Below, piece by piece: positions 1 through 10,100 of a DNA stretch of 64,000 bases. Position numbers and translations under genes: made by a program. The notes under the pieces were generated by a model. That model had not been told where the DNA came from. It was given only the letters and a program-made list of their open reading frames with translations, and did no database searches. The stretch comes from Rhodosporidiobolus odoratus. Its lineage: Eukaryota; Basidiomycota; Microbotryomycetes; Sporidiobolales; Sporidiobolaceae. Location: positions 310,001 through 374,000 of the forward strand of contig JAOANU010000010.1 of assembly GCA_034387635.1 (NCBI GenBank), in the 5' to 3' direction. The number at the start of each line of letters is the position of its first letter. Position 1 is the first letter of the stretch.

Positions 1-2095
1 AGCGGTTTTCAAGAGAGACCGTCGCTTAGTGACTGGCGAGATGTGTCGCATTCGAGGCCGCCTGGCGGAACTCGTACGCTTGTACGTTCGCATTCTCAGG
101 ACCAACGGATCATGTCGAGTATCACTGGTGTCAGTCGGACGCAACGTGCGAGCTTTAGCTGTCGCAGAAGTGCTGCTGCTGGTGGGGCCGGAGAACAAGA
201 TGTCTGCTATCGAGGTCGACTGGGAGTATGCTATTCTGCACTGCACTTGTCAGGTCTCTAGCACGTTACCCAGCTTCCGCCGCAGCGGCCTGCCCTACCT
301 GGTAGGTGCAGTGTCCGACCTACCCTCTACCTACGTGTCTACGCTGAGCTGTCGAACCGCGGACGGGCTGCGTTTGCTCAGAACTAGTTAAGCAATCTCG
401 GTCAGCTGTGACTGACTCTCACGTTCCCCCACTTCCGATGTCAGCAATATTCGAGACTCGCTAGCTTACTCTGTGCTGTTAGCCGCCACCCGAACCTCCT
501 TCACCTTGGCCTGACAGTTGTCTCTTTCCAAGAATACGACCTGTGCCGAACCCCTTCGAACTCGCTTGCGTTACGCTGATGCGTCTATATACCTTGAGAG
601 TTTGACACCTTCTTAGCCCAGCGGTAACAGCTTCTCCTGCTCCCGTCAACATCCCCGCCTCTCTCAGTGCTCTGGCCAACGTTTACATGCAGCACAAGAT
701 TGCCCCAAGCAGGTTGCCCCCCTGCCTACATATGCCCCTGGGTCTGGTGTCTGAACATAACGAGCTTGCCATTATATCGCAGCACTCCGCTAAAGAACCC
801 AATCTACTGGAGCCTTCCAGTCTCTTCATCTGAAAACTGCTTTTCCCCGTCACCTTCCGTCCTACTGATCGCGGTCACCTTCCCCGCTACGCACGCAGCC
901 AGTCCTTGTGCACCTGCAGACCTTTCCCTTGCACAGAGTCGGCTGCATCACGTTCTGCATCGGCGAGAGAAGTGGCGGGTGAGAAAGAAAAGGCTTTGTC
1001 ATCCTGCTTTGAGATAGGGGTACCGGCTGACCTCGTGAGCTCGCGGGAAAGACAATAGTGTCGCAGAAGAACAAAGAGCGGCAGAAGCTGGCATACATCA
1101 CAGGATCAAACTCTCAGGAGGTATGTAGTAGGCTGTGTAGGCGAAGCTCGTGGTCCTTTCTGGGTTAACTCGAAGCTCTCACTATGGCCGCTGCTGACAA
1201 AGCGACAATGAATAAAAGGTCAGCTTGCACTCAGAGATGTTGCTCTTGGCAGTCTTTTTCGGACCTGTACACATCGAGAGAGGGTTCTTGCGACCTTCTC
1301 AGCCGAACCGCGGCTGTAGCTTGAGCTGTTTGCAGTGGTACAGTTACGAGAAGGGGATGTCTACTGGGAAGTGGATTACAAGACGGTAGGTGAGACAAAA
1401 GCTCGACGAGAGGCGGGGGCAAAGCGGTGACAGCTTTGATGCGACAAAAGAGTGAGCAGGCGTGTCTGCAACATCATAGATCCATAGGTGCCAGGTGGTC
1501 GGGAACAGCTGTTGCAGCTTGCGCTCGCTGGCAGCCTTGTTCCAGTACTGTCCACGTTGGGAGGAAACGACATGAAGATCAGCAGCGCTTGCTGAGGAGA
1601 GAAGACTACTGGGTGAAGAAACCGGAATTACCTCTCGCCATTCATATTCAGCGTCATTGTTGTCTGTCAGGGTTGTGTCCTATGGGTGAAGAACCTGAAT
1701 TAGCAAGAGAGGCAGCAGGGCAGGACGAGAGAAGGCAGGTAGAGGGAGGGTGGCCTGACTATGAGCTGTCGGATAGCTTGCACTGACTAGTTCTGTGAGC
1801 GAGCGGTATGACCGGTCAGCTTTCACACTTTACTCCGAGTATACGCTAGAGAGGTGCCCACCACTAGATTGAACCGCTCCTTGTCTTTGCGGCATTCACG
1901 AAAGTAAAGAACTGAATGTCTCATTGGAAGGCGGATGAGCCAACACTAGCTCGACGACTTGGAGACGAGGTACCAGACGTGTTGCACTGGGTTTATCTCC
2001 GTTAGCGTGAGCGTGAGGAGAGTATAAGGTAATCTACAACACACCTGGGTTTATCTCCGTTAGCGTGAGCGTGAGGAGAGAAACCCAAGTTCCGC
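1..2095. other. gene-free left flank
   Basis: I see no convincing coding region here. The open frames are short, have no recognisable domains and show no consistent splice signals. The interval directly abuts the 3' LTR of Element 1. Its last ~110 bases hold a 36-bp direct repeat, listed separately. It does not look like the missing integrase part of Element 2, so Element 1 does not simply interrupt Element 2 with both halves retained. Confidence 0.5.
1987..2080. repeat. 36-bp direct repeat beside the LTR
   Basis: Two identical 36-bp copies, each beginning CTGGGTTTATCTCCG and ending GTGAGGAGAG, lie at 1987-2022 and 2045-2080. About 22 bases that include TATAAGG separate them. The first copy is preceded by TGTTGCAC, the same eight bases that begin the Element 1 LTR at 2096. 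This could be an LTR-derived scar or a local duplication at the insertion site. I cannot decide from sequence alone. Confidence 0.75.
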
Positions 2096-3391
2096 TGTTG
2101 CACTCCGGGGTTTCTCACTTAATGAGCCGCCTTAGATTGCAGTCTTAGGAAACTACGGAAAGGCTTTATCCTTTCGCAAGCGGATCACTAAGGTCTCCTA
2201 TTTAGGTGGTAGGGAACCGAGGCTGTCTTCTTTATACCTGTAGGCTGAGGTTAGTAGTCTTTGCTGACTTTCTAGGCTTGCAAAGAAGGAGGAATGGAGG
2301 GATTGGGTCTCTTTCTTTCGGATTCGAGAAAGTCCAGAGGAATTGTCGTACTCTTCTTGTCCTGTGGAGGGGTTAGTAGATTGGGCTTATGAGGCTTGCT
2401 CACGTTGAGCTGACCTTGACGTGGAGATGTAAAGGAAAGAAGGGGGAGGGTGAAGAAAAGGGGAGAAGTTTCGCTTTCTCTCTTTTCCAAACCTTTTATT
2501 TACACCTCAGAGCTGATTCTTGAGGCGGACTGACTCGGCTGCACTGCTCTCAATGCAACTCTTAGAGACGATGACGATAGGATAACGAGGTAAGGGAATA
2601 GGATGAGAGTTCAGTGAAGAGAGAGAGAGAAAGAAGAGAAGAGAAGATGTGGCTTTTATAGTCTACTGGCCAGGCACGCCTCGCTCATCCTCCTGTCGAC
2701 GCCGTACGTCCATTGTTGTGTCGTCACAATGTTTTGTATGTAGGGGCAGGCAAAAGTGACGTGGGAACGTCCCCTTGTTTGTTCCGACAGACAGTTTTGC
2801 TGTCTGACACGCATTTTTGTGTCGCGACGTGATTTTTGGTGTGTCGACATATTTTATCTGTTGGCCCTGACAGTTTTAGTATGTACTATATTGGGCTTTG
2901 GTCCCATGTCCACTTGTTTGTTCCGACAGACAGTTTTGCTGGCTGGCACGCATTCTTGTGTCGCGACGCGATTTTTGGTGTGTCGACATATTTTTGTCGT
3001 TTCTCCTTTCTGCTGTCTTACTAATCTGTCCATTCTGTAGATACGTCTAGCTCGATGCACATAGTATTCAACTTGTCCTTTTTGACCTTCTCAATTTGCT
3101 GACGCCTTCGGAATGATTGGTCTTTTCACAGTAGGGTCGGTCTCAGCTTATCTCGCTGTCGCCCAAGGTGCAGCTCTATTCGAGGGAAGACGCTCTTCCT
3201 TGCTGACACTGGTATAATTCTGAAGGATGCAATGCTGCTCCTCGCTTATTCTTTCTTCTGGCTGTGTCAGGCTGGGTTATCGCTTGTTCAACTGTTGTAA
3301 GATGTGTTGTAAGGTGTGCTGAGTAGTGTAACTACTCAGTCTGGGTAGCTCGGGCGGTTGTAACGCCCGGGCGGCCCACAAGTGGGTCACA
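2096..3391 (-). repeat. 3' LTR of Element 1
   Basis: This is about 1296 bp, bounded by TG...CA in both readings (plus strand TGTTGCAC... to ...GGGTCACA). The right boundary is set by the TGTGAC start on the minus strand right after a short GGGG tract, as expected for the U3 edge. Inside are two copies of an ~82-bp unit (about 2774-2855 and 2913-2995), each containing a small CAGACAG...CTGTCTG palindrome. Three consecutive hairpin-forming palindromes lie at the outer U3 end. The first is CTGAGTAGT-GTA-ACTACTCAG at 3319-3339, followed by a GGGCG/CGCCC stem and a CCCAC/GTGGG stem. Confidence 0.85.
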
Positions 3392-3502
3392 CCCCGAAAA
3401 TTGTTGCCTGCGGGTGAAAAGAGACGGAACAGAGTTGCTGCTGATTACTTTTTGGAACACATCATTCGAGGCCGTACGCACACATCCATGTTATGGATGT
3501 TT

Positions 3503-4159
3503 TCAGAAGGCGCTGTTGCTGCCCTCATCCTCATCCTCCAATCCTCCATCCTCTTCTCCGCTTGTCCCCTCACCACTGTCCTCTCTGTCCGTGTCAACTT
3601 CGCTATCTTCCTCCTGCTCTATGACTGCCAACGCACGAGTGCGTGGATAGAATCGCCTGAGCCGAGACGCAGCCACAGGCTTTGCTATTTCTGTGCCGTC
3701 CAACTCAGACAAGAAGTACGATCCCCGGGGTAATTGCTCCCGGATAATGTAGGGGCCATGCCATCGATCACTGGCACGCTTGGACCATTGTTTTTCGAGG
3801 AATGTATTATGCTGAAGAACGAGTGTGCCCGCTGGCGACGCGCTACGCAACTTATGAGCTTGACGTCGATCCATGTACGCGACTCCCTTCTCCCTGGCCT
3901 TCAATGCTCTTGCAGCTGCTGTCTCAAGCACCTCCTCTTTACGCTCGAGTTGCTTGATCCTGTTCTCTAGCAGTTCTGCCCTGCTCATTTCTCGTGCCCA
4001 CTCAACTCCAAGCCAAGTTTGCATACTGATGTCGATTGGGAGAAGTGGGGCGGATCCGTAGACCAGCTCAAACGGCGTTTTGCCTGTTGTACGCTTGGTG
4101 GTGAGTCTGCCAGCCCACAAGGCGGCGTGCAAGTGCTCTGGCCAGGACTTTGCTTTCCC
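3503..4159 (-). pseudogene. integrase C-terminus of Element 1, cut off by a stop
   Basis: This stretch is in exactly the same frame as the main pol ORF upstream and is separated from it only by one TAG codon (4160-4162). It encodes the end of the integrase core and the C-terminal domain, with a WHGPYIIRE...GSYFLSEL motif resembling the GPY/F module of Ty3/gypsy integrases, then an acidic tail rich in Glu, Asp and Gly. The catalytic Glu lies upstream of the stop, so the truncated product keeps D-D-E but loses the nucleic-acid-binding tail. The simplest reading is a recent nonsense mutation. Programmed readthrough is the alternative. Confidence 0.8.
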
Positions 4160-7100
4160 CTACGAGACCTTCAGGATTGCCTCGACCAGAGGGCCATGTC
4201 CTCGCTCCACCATTGCATTCCCCTCTGGATGGTACGCGGTTGTCTTGATGCGCGGGATGTTGTATTTCTGTAGTAGTATATCAGCTGCACCCCCCATTTC
4301 CGACCCATTGTCGCTTGTGATCCAGCCAATGATTCCCATCCGTGAGACAACATCCTTCCAGAGGAATTTGGCGATATCTGGTGCCGACTTCTTGCGCAGA
4401 GCCCTAGCTTCACACCAGCCGCTGAGATCACATCTCGCCACAATGAGATATTTATACTGCCCTGTCCCTTCTCCCATGTGCACTAAGTCTACTCCCACTT
4501 TTGCAAATAAACAGTTGACAGAGGTTGCACGAAAGTTCTCCCGTTCTCGCTTCTGATTTCGATATTGGCAGGCTGAGCAAGATTGTACGTGCTCACGGAC
4601 ACCGTTGTACATGCCTGGCCAAAAGAAACGATCTGCTAGACGTTGAAACGTTGCGTCGCGTCCGCGGTGCCCAGCTTCCTCATGAGCTGCTTGCATCAGT
4701 TGTTTCTGTCGAGCTGGATTGAAAGTTGTAACAAGCTTCACCCCTCGTGTGTGCTTGACGAGCCGTCCCTTGCTGAGGCTGAAGTGACCAGTGCGCCCTA
4801 GTAAGGTTTTCCATTCGGCTCGAGTCAGGCTTCCTAGTCGTGTACCATTTCGTAGGAACAGGACAAGGGCCTGCCATTCACGGGGGAGGTTATCCCACTC
4901 CTCATTTGCCACCCAAGATCCGGCCTCCTCTTCCGCGTCCATCTCATCCATACCATTGTCCCCAGCCGCAACTTCTTTTGCCCCAGGCTCCCCATCGCTG
5001 ACTGAGGAATCTTCAGGTTCTGTGTCAGGCCCATGGTCAAGTCGCCCAGCCAAAGCTACAACCTCATCATCTCCCACATCCAGCTCCTCCATAGGCTCTC
5101 CTTCAACCGGCTCTCTTCTTGATAGCGCGTCGGGAACCACATGCTGAACTCCAGGTATATGTTGGAGGTCAAAGTCAAAGAGCTTGATGTAGGCAACCCA
5201 TCTTGACATGGCGGCGTTGGGTAGGTCCGGATTTCGGAGCATTTGTGCCAAAGAGGTCGCATCTACCTCTAAGGTGAAACGGACTGCATATAGTTCGTTC
5301 TTGTGCTTCTTCAGTGCTTTGAAGACCCCGGCCAATTCTAGCTTGGGTTGGGAATATCGGGATTCGACTGCTGAAAAAGGTATGGAATCAAAGCGGACAG
5401 GCCGTCTGACTTTCTCGCTATCCTCCTGCCAGATTGCAACTCCGGCAGCAACATAAGAACTGTCCACAGACACAATGACCCTTCCTGCGTCTGTACCGTA
5501 GTCAATTGGTTTTAGGGTGATCCCGCTTGCCAGGGCCATTTTGAGTGTAGTAAGGGCTTCTTCGTCCTCCTCAGTCCATACAAAGGCGGCTCCCTTATCT
5601 TTCTGCTTCAGCTTGGCACGTATACGTGCTTCAGCTTCTTTGGTCCCTTGTGCATAGTCCCTTAAGTAGTTAAAAAGTCCATAAAACTCCCTCACATTGC
5701 TAGCAGACTTCGGAGAAGGCCACTGAGCTAATTTGTCCACCTTACGCGGGTCGGGCGTGCGGCCTGTTTTGGATACAACTGTGCCCAGAATGCTAAGCTC
5801 AGGAGTTGCCACAACTAATTTGGCGCCACTTGCTGTCAACCCAGCTTCTTCCAGCCGGAAGAGTACCCTTTCCAACTTGACTGCATGCTCCCAGACCCAA
5901 CGTCGAATTTGCGGATTCTCAGGTAAGGTCTCATCTCCATAGTCGCTGATTGAACCCTTGCCTCCAACGTCGTCAATGAAGATTGTCACGACGTTTTCCA
6001 ATTCTGGATGTAAGATGAAAGATGCCCTGCGCTGGAAGCAGGCCACCGAGTTGGTGCCTCCAACGGGTAGACGAGTAAGTCGCAATAGTCCAATAGGTGT
6101 TCGAATGGTCGTTGGATCCCTCGAATCTTCGTCGATGGGCTCTTGGAGATATCCTGAGAAGAGATCAATGAGGAAGTAGCTGTGGTAGCCTACCATCTCA
6201 CTGACATGTTCCCGTACAGCATAAGGTACTCCTGCGTCTCTTACCGTGACAGCATTCAGTTTTGTCGAATCCATGATTAGTCGCACGTCACCGTTTTTCT
6301 TGAGTATAGCAAACCACCGCGAGGAGTACGCCGCCTGGCTTGGCTCAAAGACGCCCGCTGCAAGCTGCCTTCGGAACAGGTCGATCACCTTCTTCCTCAG
6401 CGCCGCTGGTACTGGGAAGTTCTTCTCTTGCCATGGCACATGTGGGACCAGTGGTAATTTTGTAGGCGGACTGTATGTCTCCTTGCGGCGTCCCATCTCC
6501 TGCTCACAGAATGCCAAAGCTTTCTCGCGTAACCTCAAGACATGAAGGAGCAGCTTCTTCTCCTCCGGCCAAATCCACCCTTCTGGCCCAAAGTCAATTG
6601 CTGCCATCCGCTCTTCTGTTAAACGTCCCCCATACGTGAATTCAGGTGGGAAAGGTGTCAGAGGAGTTTTATACGGATCTCGGGATAGTGGGGGAAGGAA
6701 CATGTCGTTGCGAAATCCCAAGGGTAGTTGGGTGTCAACTGGTACGACCTTGACGCCCTTCGGTTTGTATTTAGCATTACTGCTGTAGATGATGCAACCC
6801 TCTTCCCCTTCTTCCAACTCTTCACGCTTGCCCTGGCTTTCTCCGGAACTGATACTTCTTTCTGTGTCCACAAGCATAATCCGCTCCTCCTTCTCCTGAC
6901 GCTTGAACTCCTTGCGCCACTCCGTGGTCCATTGTCTCTGCTCAGCCGGACCAGCAGCTAGTTCCCATCCAGTAGAGCCTTCAAGCTCTGCCACATAGAT
7001 GGGTGGTGCTGCAAGTAACTCGCCACCTATGGTTGTCCCTTCCAAGCTAAATTCCTGTCCTTCCTCCAGATCCTTCTCTGCTTGCAAGTCCCTTTCCACA

Positions 7101-10100
7101 CGTTCTCCATTCCAAGTGACTCCTATGCTAGGTTTCATGGTGCTGAGCTCGTGGTGAAGGGTCTCCTCTCGCAACATCTCACGGAAGTTGACCCACCCCA
7201 GATCACCAGCGTTACTTGTCTTGGTCCACTCCTTCAAGGGCTCACAGTGTACTCCAATCGAAGTCCAGTAGATGAGATCGATGTCGGTATAGTGTTTGCC
7301 ACTGATCATTGGTACAAAGTCTTCTATGTGCCGCAAGTAGTTCTCCAAGGCGCTACACGTAGGTTGGGTGAGGCGTGACAGGTAGCAAATGCTGTCTGCT
7401 GGACGATCTTCTACGCAGCTACCCTCTTGCACAAAGATGAGGACGCCCGTCAAACACACCCTTTCAAACTCATCCCATTCAAGGTCTTCCGGCTTGAGGT
7501 CCTCAACCCGGCTACTCATCCACTCATGAAATGGCCCATGCATCCCTTCAAGAGCTAGGCGGATCAGTTGCTGGTCGTTCATGCATTTCTGCTTGACGCC
7601 AAACTCCCAACATTCTTCCAAATAGTCCTGCATTCGTTTTGGCCCTAGCTTGCCCAATTCTGGCTTTTCAAGCTGTGCCAGGCTGTTCTGAATTTCTGCA
7701 AGACTGACAAAGTCGTCACGGCGTTCCTCCTCCAGCATTTGTGCTTCATGCTCTATTTCACGGGTCGCCAACGTCCCGGTAAGGAATTTTGAGTTGCCTG
7801 ATAGTTCTATCCGAGCTGACTCTGGCGCCACTGAGTGTGGTGCCTTGGTGACGGTTGCTAGGTTAAAGGGCTGCATGGAGTGAGCAGTCTCATTTCCATT
7901 GTTGTCAAACGCAGAGAGGATCCTTGGCCTTGCCGGATTCTCTCGCTGCCAAACCTGACTGTCGAGTTCCATACAGTACGCCGCAAACCCGTGCTGTTCC
8001 GCTCCACAGCTATCCATCCAATCGGCAATCTCTTGGTCCCTGATTCCGGCTCCGGCCCAAAAGATCCGATCTTTCTCACTGTACGGCAGCTTCAGTTCCT
8101 TTAGGAAGGAATCGAGTTGGTGAAGGTACTTGCAGAGTGCTACATTAGTGATTTGTGAGAGTGTAGGTGGGCTAATTTGAAAGTTCGGCTTCCGATCTTC
8201 CACCATTTCTCCGCTTTTCAAGAACCAGAAGATGGATGCAAGATAGATTTGCCGGAACTCCACCCACTCGAGCTGGTGTGGCTCTTTGATGTTTGACATG
8301 TTGCTGACAAAGGTGCAGAAATCCCCTTCAAGTCCACTGAGTGCTTGATCAATCATCCGCTGGTCATCTGAGATGGAGTCTGTTGCCCTCACAAACTGCT
8401 CGACCTCTGCAATATACTGTAAGGCATGTGTCATGGTTAGGTCGCCTAGGTAGGGTGGCTCCCGTGTCTCTTCAGCCGCAACAGCTGCACACACGACTAC
8501 TTGCCCGTAGGTTGTAAAGGGTGGCCGCTCTGTACTTTTCTCTTTTGTAAGCTTGCTGGGAGCTGGACCGCGAGGAAGTTGCGTTGTGAAGTGTCCTAGT
8601 GCTTGCCAGCCGCAAGCTTGTGTAAGTGAGTCACAGACTTCCTTCCATCCCTCTATGTTACCGTCCCGTACTTTCCAGGACTTGACATGCTTGATACCTT
8701 CATGCATCTGCTGATCCTCCATCTTCAAGGGAACATCACTCCACTCCCCAGCCATCTCCATTTCGCTTGCCATCGCCTCAAAATCCCGTGCTTGAGACTG
8801 TGTCAAACAATACATCCAAGCAGAGTCGCCTGCTTTGTTCACAATTTCAAGGATGATAGGATCAGATGATAGGGCTGGATCCTGAAGTTCCGCAATCTTT
8901 GGCCAAGGCCCATGGTATAAGATCGAGTCGGTGGACGTTTCACTGGGTAGTGCCGCCACAGCCATTCGGGAAATTCCTTGCTTCCTCCACCCTTGCTGCT
9001 GTGCTATACTATCACAAATCCTCTTCCACCGACTGGCTTCTCCTCCTGCCAGTGTCCACCCCTTCGCACAAGCAACCTCTGGGTAGTAGAGGCGTGTGAG
9101 ACGAGGCACAGATACCTTGCCCCAGGATCCGCACTCTGCTAAGTTATATGCCATCCCCAAGAAGGCGGCCGCTTGTTTGGCTGAGAGATTGTACTCCCAT
9201 GCCTCATGTACTTGATAATCAATGATTGTGACAGAGGCCACAAGACTCTTTTCGCGCCCTGTCAATACCACGTCGGTATGCTCACCTTCCTCTAACTCTG
9301 TTCCTCGATTCATTGCTGCCACAATATCCAGCTCAGGAACACACATGTCAAGGGCAGGTGATGTAGTCCCTTGAATCTCCATCGCCATGGGTGCGGCAGT
9401 GTAGATCATGGCTTCCGCGTGTTCACAGTCTGGTTCCGCGCCTAAGGAGTCGGGAGCTGCGTCGTATTGTCTTTGGTAGTCTACTGGCCTGATTTCAAAA
9501 TCGCCATTATGTCTAGTCATGACTAGGTCAGGAGCCTCAAAGTTGGATAAGTTGCCATGCTGGATACAACTGTCGTCCGGCTTTTCTTGTAAGGCCTTCG
9601 TTAGCGGGTTGTCTACTGGAACTTCCTCTACTGTCGCTGAGTTGGACGCATAGGCTTCTGAGTCAGAGTCGCTCTCTTCATTGTGGACGACCGGCTTCCT
9701 CCAACGACGTGAAGGGGGAGGAGGTTGAGCATGATGTTTGGGATCATCCGGCCTGGTCAAACAGATAGTCACCTCCTCATCTTCAGCATCACTCATCCTC
9801 ACCCATAAGGATCCTTCATTATCAAACCAGGTCCGAGCTGACACTGCACGGAGGAAGGGCATTCCAAGTAAGAGGTCGTAGGTGGCTTCCTGCTGAACAT
9901 GAATGTGCTGACGCGTCTTAAGTCTTGAGCAACGCATTTCGACATTTTCAAGGTATCCCAAGAGTCGACAAGTTCTTGCATTTGCATCTCGCAACAGTAG
10001 GTTGGAACCTTGTAAGGCAAGCCCTGTTTTGGCGTACGTCCGCTTTGGACACAGATTGATCTCGGATCCTGTGTCAAAGAGAGCCTCCAACTCCAAGTCG

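Noticed and set aside
29..1786. Open frames of 60-120 codons in the left flank
   Set aside because: No domains, no ATG/splice context forming a gene, and composition like non-coding DNA.
4160..4162. Calling the TAG in Element 1 a programmed readthrough codon
   Set aside because: The location inside integrase is not a known recoding point. A nonsense mutation is simpler. Kept only as an alternative.
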